From Candidatus Fibrimonadaceae bacterium (GTDB lineage Bacteria; Fibrobacterota; Fibrobacteria; Fibrobacterales; Fibrobacteraceae), in the NCBI GenBank assembly GCA_031281345.1, contig JAITFN010000061.1:35345-99344 (forward strand): a stretch of 64,000 nt of DNA, in the 5' to 3' direction. The notes under the pieces are model-generated. The model did no database searches. It worked only from the letters and a program-made list of their open reading frames with translations, and had not been told where the DNA came from. Below are positions 37,783 through 48,096 of this stretch, piece after piece. The translations under genes were made by a program, and so were the position numbers. Positions within the stretch are counted from its first letter, which is position 1; each line of letters opens with the position of its first letter.

Positions 37783-38994
37783 ATGAAAACAAATTTTCAC
37801 GAACAGGATTCCAAAATCATAGCCTCAACGTATGCAAAGGCAAATGTGGACTTCACGCACGGAAAGGGTGCTTTGCTCTTTGATAGCAAAGGGAAGGAAT
37901 ACTTGGATTTTTCGAGCGGAATATCCGTCAATGCGCTTGGGCACTCTCACCCAGCCATAAAAAAAGCCATAAAAGAGCAGAGCGAAAATTTTTCACATAT
38001 TTCAAACTTATTCCCAAACTCACCGCAAATAAAACTCGCTCAGAAAATGCTCTCGCTGACCAAATTCGGAAAAGAAAAAGGAAAAGCTTTTTTTTGCAAC
38101 TCTGGCACAGAAGCAAATGAAGCCGCCATAAAATTCGCGAGAAAATATTTTCACAGCAAAGGCGAAAAAAAGCGTGGTGAAATAATAACATTTGAAAACA
38201 GTTTTCACGGGCGCACTTATGGCGCGCTTGCCGCAACAGGGCAAGAAAAACTGAAAGAGGGTTTTGGTTCAATGCCTGCCGGATTCAAGCACGTGGAATG
38301 GAACAATGCGGAGGAATTGCAAAAGGCAGTTGGCAAAAACACGGCGGCTATAATGCTTGAGCCTGTGGTTGCAGAAGGCGGAATTTTGATGCCTTCAAAA
38401 AAATTCATAGAGACGATAAACCAGATCAAAAAGCAAAGCGGTTGCCTAATTATAGCAGACGAAATTCAAATTGGGTTTGGGCGTTGCGGAGCGATTTCCT
38501 GCTCGGAGCTTTTTGGCATAAACGCAGACATTACAACTTGGGCAAAATCTTTGGGTGGCGGCTTGCCGCTTGGCTTGGTGCTTATGAATGCAAAAATTGC
38601 CGAGTGCCTAAAACCAGGCGACCACGGAACCACTTTTGGCGGGAATCCCATTGCTTGCGCCGCGGGTCTTGCTGTTTTGGAGATTATTTCAAAGCCAAAA
38701 ATTCTCTCAAATGTAAAGGAGCGTTCTTTGCAGTTGAAAAATGGGTTGGAAGCTCTTGCAAAAAAACATCCCTGTCTTGGCAAAGTTCGCGGCTGTGGCT
38801 TGCTGCTCGGCATTGAGTGCAAAAAACCTGTGGCATATATAATTTCCGCTTGCAGGGAACAAGGCTTGATTATTTTGCGTGCCGGCACAGATGTTTTGCG
38901 TTTTTTGCCGCCGCTCATTGTGACAAAAGCACAGGTAAATGAGGCTTTGAAAAAATTGGATAGAGGATTAGCGAATGTTAGACTCCATAATTAA
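37783..38994 (+). CDS. argD: Acetylornithine/succinyldiaminopimelate aminotransferase
   Basis: FSSGISVNALGHSHPAIKKAI; GTEANEAAIKFARKY; FHGRTYGALAATGQ; DEIQIGFGRCG; HGTTFGGNPIACAA. Confidence 0.92.
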   Translation: MKTNFHEQDSKIIASTYAKANVDFTHGKGALLFDSKGKEYLDFSSGISVNALGHSHPAIKKAIKEQSENFSHISNLFPNSPQIKLAQKMLSLTKFGKEKGKAFFCNSGTEANEAAIKFARKYFHSKGEKKRGEIITFENSFHGRTYGALAATGQEKLKEGFGSMPAGFKHVEWNNAEELQKAVGKNTAAIMLEPVVAEGGILMPSKKFIETINQIKKQSGCLIIADEIQIGFGRCGAISCSELFGINADITTWAKSLGGGLPLGLVLMNAKIAECLKPGDHGTTFGGNPIACAAGLAVLEIISKPKILSNVKERSLQLKNGLEALAKKHPCLGKVRGCGLLLGIECKKPVAYIISACREQGLIILRAGTDVLRFLPPLIVTKAQVNEALKKLDRGLANVRLHN

Positions 38995-39625
38995 AGAAAC
39001 CAAAGCAAATCCAAACGCTGCGATTATTTGGATGCACGGGCTTGGCGCAGATGGCCACGACTTTGCAGACATTGCCCCAGAACTTGGACTACCCGAAAAT
39101 TTAGCTATAAGATTTATTTTTCCGCACGCACCCATAATGCCTGTCACGATAAATGGCGGTTATAAAATGCGTGCTTGGTACGATATTTCAGATATGGATT
39201 TGGGGCATAATCCAGATATTGAGGGTATTGAAAAAAATTCCAAATTTGTTGCAGAATTCGTGGATGCGGAAATTGAAAAGGGCATAAGTTCGGAAAAAAT
39301 TTTGCTCATAGGATTTAGCCAAGGCGGAGTTATGGCTTTGCACACGGCTACTCGCTACCCAAAAAAGCTGGCAGGTGTCGCAAGCCTATCTTCTTATTTT
39401 CCCACAACAAGTACTATGCCGAGTGACGGAGTGAACTCAAAAATTCCCGTATTTTTTGGCTACGGAAACTACGATAATGTTGTATCGCCCTCTCTCAGCC
39501 AAAAAGCCTATGATTTTTTGAAATCAAATGGGAATCCGATAGAGAAGCATTCTTACGATATGCAGCATTCGGTGTGCATAGAAGAATTGACCACGCTCGG
39601 AAAGTGGATTGCAAAATGCCTGTAA
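38975..39625 (+). CDS. Carboxylesterase/phospholipase (alpha/beta hydrolase)
   Basis: AAIIWMHGLGADGHDF; LLIGFSQGGVMALHTA. Confidence 0.9.
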   Translation: MLDSIIKETKANPNAAIIWMHGLGADGHDFADIAPELGLPENLAIRFIFPHAPIMPVTINGGYKMRAWYDISDMDLGHNPDIEGIEKNSKFVAEFVDAEIEKGISSEKILLIGFSQGGVMALHTATRYPKKLAGVASLSSYFPTTSTMPSDGVNSKIPVFFGYGNYDNVVSPSLSQKAYDFLKSNGNPIEKHSYDMQHSVCIEELTTLGKWIAKCL

Positions 39626-40395
39626 AAATTTCACTGGGTATTTCCCCTTGCCCAAACGATACCTTTATCTATCAAAACCTCATTGAAGGCAAAGTCCAAA
39701 CCCCTTGCCCTATTTCAGTTGAATATGCAGATGTTCAAACCTTGAATGAAAAAGTTTTGAAAGGCGAATTGGATATGGCAAAAGTGAGTTGTGCCGTATA
39801 TCCTTTGGTTAAAGACAATTACAGAATTTTAGATAGCGGCGGTGCAATGGGCTATGGCTGCGGACCTCTGTTGCTTTCTTCTTTCAGCGAAAAATTTGAA
39901 CCCGAATTTCCAGTCTATTTACCAGGCGAACAAACAACCGCCGCCGCCTTATTCAAATTCTGGATAAAAAAAAATAACCACAAAATCCAAATCTTAAAAT
40001 TTGACGAACTCTACCGCGAGCTTCTTGAGAAAAAAATAAAACAGGGAGTGATTATACACGAGCATCGCTTTACTTGGCAAAGAGACGGTTTGCATTTAAT
40101 AGCAGACTTGGGTGCATATTGGGAACAGGAATTGCAAGTTCCAATTCCGCTGGGCTGCACGGTCATAAAAAGAGATTTGGGCGAAGAATTTGCCAAAGAG
40201 ATGGATTTATGCGTTCAAAAAAGTTTGAAACTCGCTTGGGAACGCAAAGAACCTGTTACCGATTTCATAAGAAAACTAGCCCAAATAGACGATTATGAGG
40301 TAATTTTGCAGCATATAAAGATGTTTGTGAATGAGTATTCGCTGAATAGAGGTGAAAAAAGCGAAAAAGCATTTAGTTTACTATATTTGCAATAG
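39616..40395 (+). CDS. mqnD: 1,4-dihydroxy-6-naphthoate synthase (futalosine pathway)
   Basis: KISLGISPCPNDTFIYQNLIEGKV; DVQTLNEKVLKGELDMAKVSCAVYPLV; GYGCGPLLLS. Confidence 0.88.
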   Translation: MPVKISLGISPCPNDTFIYQNLIEGKVQTPCPISVEYADVQTLNEKVLKGELDMAKVSCAVYPLVKDNYRILDSGGAMGYGCGPLLLSSFSEKFEPEFPVYLPGEQTTAAALFKFWIKKNNHKIQILKFDELYRELLEKKIKQGVIIHEHRFTWQRDGLHLIADLGAYWEQELQVPIPLGCTVIKRDLGEEFAKEMDLCVQKSLKLAWERKEPVTDFIRKLAQIDDYEVILQHIKMFVNEYSLNRGEKSEKAFSLLYLQ

Positions 40396-41526
40396 ATGCC
40401 TCAAAACCCAAACGAAATTTATTGGAATTCAGACCGCAAAATGCGTTTTTTGTTTGCAGCTTCTGGTTTCGCAGTATTTTTTGCACTGCTCTATTATTTG
40501 TCCGATGTGCTTACCCCCTTTGTTGTGGCGTTTTTGCTCGCTTATATTTTGAATCCGCTTGTGAATATTCTGCAAAAAAAAATCAAATACAGGTGGGTGG
40601 CTGCCATTTTGGTTTTGCTCATTGTGCTGGTGGTTTGCATTGGAGCGGCATTTATATTTGTCCCTATGATGATTGATCAGGGCGTGAATTTGGGACGTTT
40701 ATTGCAAAAATATGCGCATAACAGTGCTTGGAAAGAAACCCTAATGAAATATTTGCCAGATGAATTTTTGGAAAAAATACAAAATATATGGGAAGAAAAA
40801 AATTTTGAACCTGTTATGAACAAGCTTCAAAATATGGATTTGCTCAAAATTTCGCAGAGCATTTTGGGAAAGATTTTGCCGGGAGCAGTTGGCGTGTTTT
40901 CTGGGGTTGGCAGGGTGCTGGTGTGGTTTATAGGTCTTTTTATGGTTGCACTTTGCCTAGTGCTTATGTTGCTGGATTTTGAGAATATGAAAAAAAACTT
41001 GGCTTTGCAAATTCCCAAAGAATACTCAGAAAAAGTTTTGCAGTTTTTTAGTTCTTTTGATAACATAATGAGCAAGTATTTTAGAGCGCAAACATCCATT
41101 GCCGCTATAGTCGGGGTGCTTTTTGCAATATCGTTTAACATAATGGGATTACCTTTGGGGCTCCCCTTTGGGCTTTTTATAGGTGTTTTGAATATGGTTC
41201 CATATATGCAAATAGCGAGCATTCCAATAGCAGCATTTTTAGGTTTAATCTATTCTTTGGAAACAGGAATTGCTTATTGGCAGGTGGTTTTAATAATAAC
41301 TGCAATTTACGGGGGTGTTCAAGTTTTGCAAGATATGGTGATAACTCCAAAAATAATGGGAGGCGTACTTGGTCTTTCTCCAATTCTCATTTTGATGTCT
41401 CTTGCGATTTGGGGAAAACTGCTGGGATTTTTGGGATTTGTGCTTGCCATTCCATTCACGTGCATTGCCATTGCCACATATAAAAGCTATCTTGAGAGGA
41501 ATAAGGGTACAGCTAAATGCGACTAG
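40396..41526 (+). CDS. AI-2E family transporter (PerM-like)
   Basis: Multi-TM; LTPFVVAFLLAYILNPLVNIL; LPLGLPFGLFIGVLNMVPYMQ; TPKIMGGVLGLSPILILMSLAIWGKLLG. Confidence 0.88.
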   Translation: MPQNPNEIYWNSDRKMRFLFAASGFAVFFALLYYLSDVLTPFVVAFLLAYILNPLVNILQKKIKYRWVAAILVLLIVLVVCIGAAFIFVPMMIDQGVNLGRLLQKYAHNSAWKETLMKYLPDEFLEKIQNIWEEKNFEPVMNKLQNMDLLKISQSILGKILPGAVGVFSGVGRVLVWFIGLFMVALCLVLMLLDFENMKKNLALQIPKEYSEKVLQFFSSFDNIMSKYFRAQTSIAAIVGVLFAISFNIMGLPLGLPFGLFIGVLNMVPYMQIASIPIAAFLGLIYSLETGIAYWQVVLIITAIYGGVQVLQDMVITPKIMGGVLGLSPILILMSLAIWGKLLGFLGFVLAIPFTCIAIATYKSYLERNKGTAKCD

Positions 41527-42647
41527 ACAAATATTTGCAGGCGAAATATCCAGAATATTCCAGAACAGATTTGCAAAAAATAATTGCAGACAAAAAAGTT
41601 TTATTAAACGGCAAACCCTTGCTCAAAAGTTTTGAAGTAGAGGAAAATAATGATTTGCCTATTGAAATTTTGCAGTTGCCCGTTAAAACAGAAAGTAATT
41701 TGGAACCAGAAAATATCCCGCTGAACATCGTTTTTGAAGACGAGCATTTAGCGGTAATCAATAAACCGCGTGATATGGCAATGCACCCAGGAAACGGAGT
41801 GAGCAAAAAAACGCTTGCTGCCGCATTACTTTGGCATTTCAAAAATCTCTCCCAAGTGAATGGCCCGCTACGCCCTGGAATTTTGCACAGGCTAGACAAA
41901 GACACCCCCGGTCTTTTGGTTGTTGCAAAAACAGATTTGGCTCACAGGGAGTTAACCCGCCAACTGGAAGAGAGAATTTTAGAGCGAACATATCGAGCGG
42001 TGATTTGGGGAATTTTACGCGACCAAGAAGGCGAAATTGATGCACCCATAGAACGCGACCAAAGGAACCGCCTTAAAATGAGCGTACAATCAGAAGGCAA
42101 AGTTGCAAAAACAAATTACAAAACGCTGGAAACTTATGGCATTGCATCTTTGGTTGAGTTCAAGCTGAACACAGGAAGAACCCACCAAATAAGGGTTCAC
42201 GCACGATACTTGGGAAATCCGGTTGTTGGTGACCCACTTTACGAAGGCAGGGAAGAAAGTTCAAAAAGAATAGATACCATTTACAAACCGGTGGCAGAAA
42301 AACTTTTGGAATTTGCCCCTGCCCAGCTTTTGCAGTCTTATAAAATAAAATTCAAACACCCCAAAACAAAAAAAGCAATGGAATTCAAAATAGAAGAAGA
42401 CGAGTCTTTAAAAAAGGCTCTTGACTTTTTGCGAAAAAACCGCGAGAAAAATAATTTACCCGTGCAGCTTTTTGAACCGCCCCAAATTTTCGCAAACCCC
42501 GAAGACATTGAGCTACCCCCCGAAGAAATTGAAGAAATGCCTGTGAAAGAACGCCCAACAAGGGCAGAGCGCTATGCCGCCACAAAAATAAAACGTGCCT
42601 TGAAAAAAGAAAAGAAGCTTATGCTCCAGACAAAAGATAATCCCTGA
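41517..42647 (+). CDS. RluA-family pseudouridine synthase with C-terminal extension
   Basis: S4 N-term MRLDKYLQAKYPEYSRTDLQKII; RPGILHRLDKDTPGLLVVAKT; TGRTHQIRVHARYLGNPVVGDPLY. Confidence 0.92.
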   Translation: MRLDKYLQAKYPEYSRTDLQKIIADKKVLLNGKPLLKSFEVEENNDLPIEILQLPVKTESNLEPENIPLNIVFEDEHLAVINKPRDMAMHPGNGVSKKTLAAALLWHFKNLSQVNGPLRPGILHRLDKDTPGLLVVAKTDLAHRELTRQLEERILERTYRAVIWGILRDQEGEIDAPIERDQRNRLKMSVQSEGKVAKTNYKTLETYGIASLVEFKLNTGRTHQIRVHARYLGNPVVGDPLYEGREESSKRIDTIYKPVAEKLLEFAPAQLLQSYKIKFKHPKTKKAMEFKIEEDESLKKALDFLRKNREKNNLPVQLFEPPQIFANPEDIELPPEEIEEMPVKERPTRAERYAATKIKRALKKEKKLMLQTKDNP

Positions 42648-43056
42648 ATATCCTGTCTTTTTCACAAATATGGTCTATCCACCAATCTTTGAGAAAATCC
42701 AAAAATTCTTGAGCATTGTGATCCCATAAACTTTTGCTTCCCTCATGGGATAGCTTATGCCTCAACTCATTGTGCCAAGCCTGATGTTTTTTAAAATCGC
42801 TGAAACCGCACTTGCGCAAAAAATCCTCTTCAACATCAAAATGTATGTGCGTATATTCGGTCACCATACCGATTACCGACTTGAGTACATTTTCACCGTG
42901 CTTATTCTGCATTGCATAGAATAGAGAATTGATGGTGGAAACAATCCCCTTGTGCTGCTCGTCAATAATGTGTATTCCCAAATCGTATTCGGGTTTCCAC
43001 ACAATAAAGAGATTATGGTTAAACAAACCGTCATCTGTTATTGATTTTTCTTCCAT
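42619..43056 (-). CDS. Bacteriohemerythrin
   Basis: WKPEYDLGIHIIDEQHKGIVSTIN; HIHFDVEEDFLRKCGFSDFKKHQAWHNEL. Confidence 0.9.
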   Translation of the reverse strand: MEEKSITDDGLFNHNLFIVWKPEYDLGIHIIDEQHKGIVSTINSLFYAMQNKHGENVLKSVIGMVTEYTHIHFDVEEDFLRKCGFSDFKKHQAWHNELRHKLSHEGSKSLWDHNAQEFLDFLKDWWIDHICEKDRIFRDYLLSGA

Positions 43057-43082
43057 ATAGGCATAATGTAGAAAATTACAAA

Positions 43083-43757
43083 TTACCCAAACCTATTATG
43101 AAACCACCCATACCACTTTGCCGGATTTTCCAAAATCAAATTTTCCAACCAAGAATGGTAATGGGTGTAAAAATTTTCTGAAGGTATTTTTTTTATTTGC
43201 CCAAAATAACCGCAAAATACGGAAGTTTGGGGGCGGTGCTCCAAAATAAAAGCAGGGAGAGGGTTGCAGCGAACCTTAACACCCAAAAAAGAACTCTCGC
43301 ATTTTTCCCTTATGGAGTGCGGAGGCAGCTTTTTAAAATTCTGGTCAGCTATTAGTCCGAATAAACCGCCATTATCAATAAAATCTATCAAATGCTCCGG
43401 TTCTATTTTTTTTGTAAAGCATTTCCCGTTGATTGTTCTTTTCTTTTGCAGCCATATATCAAAAAATTTTGGCTTTTGCTCTTGCACAGAGGCATTTAAA
43501 GGCACGCCGCTTTCTGCAAGCCTAAAACCAAAAAGTTCGTGGTTTCCGTAATGCGCGGTTAAAAAAATACCGCCTTTTTTCATTTCTTCTAAAATTGGGA
43601 GCGGATCGCTCGGTCTTGGGTGCCTAAAAACAAAATCAAAGGCATCGCAGAGCAAATTTCTCAAAACTTCGCCATATTTTGGCTGTTTTACGCCCGCTTT
43701 TTCAAAAAAAGGCTGGGTTAAACGCAAATTTTTTGCAAATACAGCACGTTTCCACAT
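43083..43757 (-). CDS. LpxL-like lysophospholipid/lipid A acyltransferase
   Basis: GGIFLTAHYGNHELFGFRLAESG; LFGLIADQNFKK; SSFLGVKVRCNPLPAFI. Confidence 0.78.
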   Translation of the reverse strand: MWKRAVFAKNLRLTQPFFEKAGVKQPKYGEVLRNLLCDAFDFVFRHPRPSDPLPILEEMKKGGIFLTAHYGNHELFGFRLAESGVPLNASVQEQKPKFFDIWLQKKRTINGKCFTKKIEPEHLIDFIDNGGLFGLIADQNFKKLPPHSIREKCESSFLGVKVRCNPLPAFILEHRPQTSVFCGYFGQIKKIPSENFYTHYHSWLENLILENPAKWYGWFHNRFG

Positions 43758-43760
43758 ATT

Positions 43761-45929
43761 CTAAAATCTGAACAAACCTGCAAATCTCATTTGCCCGTCT
43801 CTAACTCCTTCCAAACTGCTGACATTTTGAACGCTTGCAATGTCTAACTGCAGCATATCGGAGAGCATAACACCAAGACCAATATCCAATTCTTGCCTGC
43901 TGCCTATTTTGTCGTGGAGATAACCAGCTCTTAGAGCTATTGTTCCGGCGTAAACATATTCTGCACCCAAACTCAAAATGCCCTCTTGAAATGTCTTTTT
44001 GAACTTGTTTAAAGTTTTATCGCCGGATTCTGCCGTTTCTGGATAAAACCAAGATTTCCAAGCAGAAATGTAAAAAGGCTCTGCCTCGCCTTTGGAATTT
44101 TCGTAGATAGCCATTCTGCTGTAATCTGTGTTCAAGGTTATGCGATGGTCGGGAAGTTTTATTAAATCGTAAGAAAGACCAAAACGCCAAGTTAAAGGAA
44201 TGGGATAATTGTTGGATTTTTCCACATAGTAAACATTAGGACCTATGTTTGCAAGCACCGCACCAAATCTAAAACCGTTAAAACCAAACAAGTCACGCCC
44301 CAAAACGCCAATATCTATTGCATAGCTCGCAGTGGTTGCATCCGGCTCGTTCAATGCCGCCCCAGAACTGAGTGCAGAATAGAAAAATTTAAAACTCAGT
44401 CCTAGTCCCCAATTCTTGTTCAGCTTTGTTCCATAGCTCAAACCGACAACAGTTTCGGAACTGTTAAAAGAACTGCCCTCTTGCTCCAAATTTATTTCAT
44501 CAGAAACAAAAGTTTCACCAAAGCTTATGAAATTCACAAATAAACCCCAAGTTCCCCAGTCGCCAAGCGGAAAAGTGACTCCCGTGTATATATGATAGAG
44601 GTCTGGAATGTTTAAAACGGGCAAAAGTTTTTCGTAAAAAAACGCAACTTGGTTTTGCGCTGCGTGGTAGCGTTCAATGCCCGCAACCGTGCTGAGCCAT
44701 AAATCGTTGCCAAGAGCGAGCACATTCCAAACCGTGTTGCTCACAAGCCCGTTTCCCGTATGGTAATGATTCCACTGCCCCTGAGTATCTTCGGCTCTGT
44801 TCATTTCGGTTTCGCTTTTGCGGCCGCTTGGAGTTGCATATTCTGGCAAATAACTCCACACACCTTTTTCTGTGCCAATCCATATAGCACCTTTTTCAGA
44901 AACAGTTATGCTATAAACCTCGTTTTTTTCAAAACGAACCTGTTCCCATCTTCTCAAATTAAAATGCGAAAGCCCTTCTTTGTGCGCAGCCCATATATGC
45001 CCAGAGCTGTCTATGGCTATCGCCCTTGGGCTCAAATCCATAATGCCGTCTTCAAGGGCAAATACGCTCCATTTGTCTTTATCACCATCGTTTTGTTTTG
45101 GGATTAGCCTTGCTATGCCTGCACTGTCCACGCCAACATAAAGCTCTTTGCGTATTTCGTGCCAAGCTATTGAGGTTATTTTTTGAGAGGGCAAAACCGC
45201 ACCTCTTTGCTCAAAAACCCCGTTTCTATAAGCAAAAAGCCCGTTATCGGTGCCTATCCAAAGTGTTGCACCTTGATTTGCAATAGCAGTTATCTTTTTT
45301 GTTCCAAATTCCTGAGCAAAATCTTTGAAACCCTTGCCATCAAAGCGAAACAAACCTTTGCTTGTACCAACCCAAAGTTTTTCCGTGCGAGTTTCATAAA
45401 GCAAAGCTGTTACCGTGTCTTTAATCACCACAGAAAAAGGAATCTTAACCTCAACCAGCAACTCTTCTTCGTTCAACGTTTTTATGCCGTTATATGCACG
45501 CACCACGCCAGATATGGAATCCAGAGAAGTTTCCGAGCCTATAAAAGTTCGCACAACATCTCTCAGTTTTGCATTCCCTTCAAGGGGAATAGCCACATTT
45601 TCGCGCCAAATTTGCCCGTCAAAATGCAAAATCCCGTTCAAAGTTCCTGCCCAAACTTCATTGCGAGTTAAAAAACCCCTGCGGTTGCGAGCGGCAAGTG
45701 CGGTGAATTTACCTTCTTTAGACAATTCCCATTCGTTTGCCAATGGGCTGAATGCGAGACCTGCTGGGTTGTAATAAAGCGAGTTTCCATCGTCTCCAAG
45801 GGCAACTCCGGCTTCTCCCATACCTAACTGCCGCGCACCGATGGGCATATCCAAGGTAATCACAGCAGAAACCCTTGCAAAAGCAAGGGCAGAGAGCAAT
45901 AAAACCGAGAGGGAAACCACTTTTGCCAT
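43761..45929 (-). CDS. PorV/PorQ-like outer-membrane protein with embedded two-component-regulator-type propeller
   Basis: ARQLGMGEAGVALGDDGNSLYYNPAGLAF; propeller blades LWVGTSKGLFRFDG / LWIGTDNGLFAYRNG / IWIGTEKGVWSY. Confidence 0.8.
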   Translation of the reverse strand: MAKVVSLSVLLLSALAFARVSAVITLDMPIGARQLGMGEAGVALGDDGNSLYYNPAGLAFSPLANEWELSKEGKFTALAARNRRGFLTRNEVWAGTLNGILHFDGQIWRENVAIPLEGNAKLRDVVRTFIGSETSLDSISGVVRAYNGIKTLNEEELLVEVKIPFSVVIKDTVTALLYETRTEKLWVGTSKGLFRFDGKGFKDFAQEFGTKKITAIANQGATLWIGTDNGLFAYRNGVFEQRGAVLPSQKITSIAWHEIRKELYVGVDSAGIARLIPKQNDGDKDKWSVFALEDGIMDLSPRAIAIDSSGHIWAAHKEGLSHFNLRRWEQVRFEKNEVYSITVSEKGAIWIGTEKGVWSYLPEYATPSGRKSETEMNRAEDTQGQWNHYHTGNGLVSNTVWNVLALGNDLWLSTVAGIERYHAAQNQVAFFYEKLLPVLNIPDLYHIYTGVTFPLGDWGTWGLFVNFISFGETFVSDEINLEQEGSSFNSSETVVGLSYGTKLNKNWGLGLSFKFFYSALSSGAALNEPDATTASYAIDIGVLGRDLFGFNGFRFGAVLANIGPNVYYVEKSNNYPIPLTWRFGLSYDLIKLPDHRITLNTDYSRMAIYENSKGEAEPFYISAWKSWFYPETAESGDKTLNKFKKTFQEGILSLGAEYVYAGTIALRAGYLHDKIGSRQELDIGLGVMLSDMLQLDIASVQNVSSLEGVRDGQMRFAGLFRF

Positions 45930-45949
45930 TGAAGGCTATAATTTAGAAA

Positions 45950-47089
45950 TTAATACAAAAGTTCAAGCATTTTTTGACCGTATCTCTCGCCAAGAGTTTT
46001 GTATCCTTCGTAGGTAAAATGCAGATTATCGCTAACAGCCGTTAATCCTTGCGAGGAAATTACATAACCCACATTCTCTCCATTTGGCATTTTACCCATT
46101 GCACCAGGAATGGAACTTATGTTGCTGTTATTGTTGCCATAAGCCTGACCCGCGAGAAAGGGAATGGAATTTGCCGAAAGTTCTAAGTCGGTGAGGATAT
46201 TATCGTAGATGGCTTTTACTTTTTGGCTATAGCTCCCGCTTGCTGCGCCGGATTCACCCTGATGCATCAAAATACCTTTGATAACGCCCTCTTTCTGAGC
46301 TTCTTTGGCAAGGTCAACTAAGCGTTTGTAGGGATTGTTGTTGTAGTTCGCTGCAGTATTTTTCATCCAGCTCTCTTGGGTGCTATAATAATTTTCAGAA
46401 CCCGTTTTTCCAAATCCTTCAATGGCTGCCCCACCCACTGCAACCACAATAATACCTACTTTGATGTTTGACGGCGTATTGGCTACTATGGTTCTGCCAA
46501 AATAATCAACAGGGCTCAAGCAGAGGTTACTTCTCACAAGCGGCGGAACCGCTGTGTACCATTTGCCTTGTTCGCGATTCTGGCTGCCATTTTTTGCAAG
46601 TTTGTAATTTCCAGCCACCGCAGTCATAACCTGAAAACGCGAATCCACATTTTCTTTATATGAATCTGGAAGTACGTCATTATAGACCACCGAATTACTC
46701 TGCGAGCACTGCCCTTCCATATTTGATTGCCCAAAAGCCAAATAAATATGAAAGCTCTCTTTTGGGTATATTTCCACCAAAGAAGAACTGCTCACCTGAA
46801 CGGAACTGCTGCTACTACTCTTTGCCACGCTGGAACTACTGCTAATAACCAAGCTAGAGCTGGAAGCTTCAACTGAACTGCTAGACAAATCAAGTTCTTC
46901 TGACGAAGACGAAACCTCTTTTGATGAGGATGAAACCTTCTCTGACGAAGAAGAAATTTCCCTTGATGAAGATGAAATCTCCTCTGACGAAGAAGATAAA
47001 TAATGTTCTTCTTCGGGACTATTTTTGCTTGAACAGGCAAAAACGAAAAGAGAACCCAAAATAGTGAAAAAAACAAGAAAACGCTCCAT
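45950..47089 (-). CDS. Lipoprotein carbohydrate esterase (CE6/SASA-like) with poly-Ser linker
   Basis: Lipobox SLFVFACSSK; SSSSEEISSSSREISSSS linker; YLAFGQSNMEGQ; DNLHFTYEGYKTLGERYGQ. Confidence 0.88.
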   Translation of the reverse strand: MERFLVFFTILGSLFVFACSSKNSPEEEHYLSSSSEEISSSSREISSSSEKVSSSSKEVSSSSEELDLSSSSVEASSSSLVISSSSSVAKSSSSSSVQVSSSSLVEIYPKESFHIYLAFGQSNMEGQCSQSNSVVYNDVLPDSYKENVDSRFQVMTAVAGNYKLAKNGSQNREQGKWYTAVPPLVRSNLCLSPVDYFGRTIVANTPSNIKVGIIVVAVGGAAIEGFGKTGSENYYSTQESWMKNTAANYNNNPYKRLVDLAKEAQKEGVIKGILMHQGESGAASGSYSQKVKAIYDNILTDLELSANSIPFLAGQAYGNNNSNISSIPGAMGKMPNGENVGYVISSQGLTAVSDNLHFTYEGYKTLGERYGQKMLELLY

Positions 47090-47172
47090 AAACCCTCCTA
47101 TCAGTATCTAGTAATTAATATAGAAAATATTTCTTTCTATATTTATTCCTTACAAAAACCAGAGGTACAAAT

Positions 47173-47580
47173 ATGCCAATAATGAAATGGACTGAACAGT
47201 TAAGTGTGAAAGTAGGCTTATTCGATGATGAGCATAAAAAGCTTGTTGACCTTATCAACAAATTGTTTGATGCTATGGAGCGAAGAGAAGGACATAGTGC
47301 GTTGGGTGCCATACTCAATGAACTTACAGATTATACAGTAACCCATTTCCATCACGAAGAGGAAGCTATGAAAAAATATAACTTTCCTGGGTTTGATGCA
47401 CATAAGAAGGAACACGAAAATTTTGTGAGCAAAGTAGCAGATACTAAAAAGAAATATGAAGAAGGATCCATAATGTTGACTATACCCTTAATTGATTTTT
47501 TAACCACTTGGATAAAAGAACATATTTTGAAATCGGATATGGGCTATTCAACATTTTTGGTCAATGCTGGTATGAAATAA
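47173..47580 (+). CDS. Bacteriohemerythrin
   Basis: MKWTEQLSVKVGLFDDEHKKLVDLINKL; HFHHEEEAMKKYNFPGFDAHKKEHENF. Confidence 0.93.
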   Translation: MPIMKWTEQLSVKVGLFDDEHKKLVDLINKLFDAMERREGHSALGAILNELTDYTVTHFHHEEEAMKKYNFPGFDAHKKEHENFVSKVADTKKKYEEGSIMLTIPLIDFLTTWIKEHILKSDMGYSTFLVNAGMK

Positions 47581-48050
47581 CGTTTCAAAACTTCCAAGAT
47601 TTTTTTGTCTGCAAGTATAATTTTATTCAAAGCACTTTTACTTAAGCCCCACATTTTCGCGGCATCACCTAAATCCCCGCCTGCCGCTTTTGCCCTATCT
47701 AAAACATCTGCGATAAATTCTGGATAAAGTTTATTGTCTGCGGAAATTTTCCCTGCTGTTCCGGGAAAAGCAAAGGGAATTTGCAAAGCAGGCTCTTCCC
47801 TCATTTGCAAAGCGATTTTCATACGCAATTTTTTCAAGGCAAAAAGTTTATTTATATGAGCACTTCTATCATCGCAGGAATAAGTTTCAATGCCAAAATT
47901 TATCAATTTGAGCTTAACCCCCGAATTAGTCTTATTCCTATGTTGCCCGCCAGGGCCAGAGCCTTTATATGCCTGCGTTTCGCAAAACCTCAACAACTCC
48001 GCATCGGAGAGGCGAAGTAAACGGGTGCGAGTAATGGGTTCAGCAGGCAT
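47544..48050 (-). CDS. Peptide chain release factor-like protein (GGQ domain)
   Basis: KGSGPGGQHRNKTNSGVKLKL; start placed at MPAEPITRTRLLRL. Confidence 0.82.
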   Translation of the reverse strand: MPAEPITRTRLLRLSDAELLRFCETQAYKGSGPGGQHRNKTNSGVKLKLINFGIETYSCDDRSAHINKLFALKKLRMKIALQMREEPALQIPFAFPGTAGKISADNKLYPEFIADVLDRAKAAGGDLGDAAKMWGLSKSALNKIILADKKILEVLKRYFIPALTKNVE

Positions 48051-48096
48051 AGTTTTAATTGCCAATGTATAAAAATTATTTTCTACATTCTCCTTG

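Noticed and set aside
45183-45774. Plus-strand ORFs 45183..45671 and 45415..45774
   Set aside because: Antisense to the PorV/propeller gene, which has clear motifs.
46792-46990. Ser-codon repeats resembling a CRISPR or satellite array
   Set aside because: Degenerate coding repeats of a Ser linker; no constant repeat-spacer structure. No CRISPR array found in the window.
46792-47076. Arg/His-rich ORF MFFSLFWVLFSFLPVQAKIVPKK...
   Set aside because: Out-of-frame reading of the poly-Ser linker of the CE6-like lipoprotein.
42619-47580. Two bacteriohemerythrins as a possible operon or recent duplication
   Set aside because: Opposite strands, about 4 kb apart and clearly diverged; ordinary paralogues.
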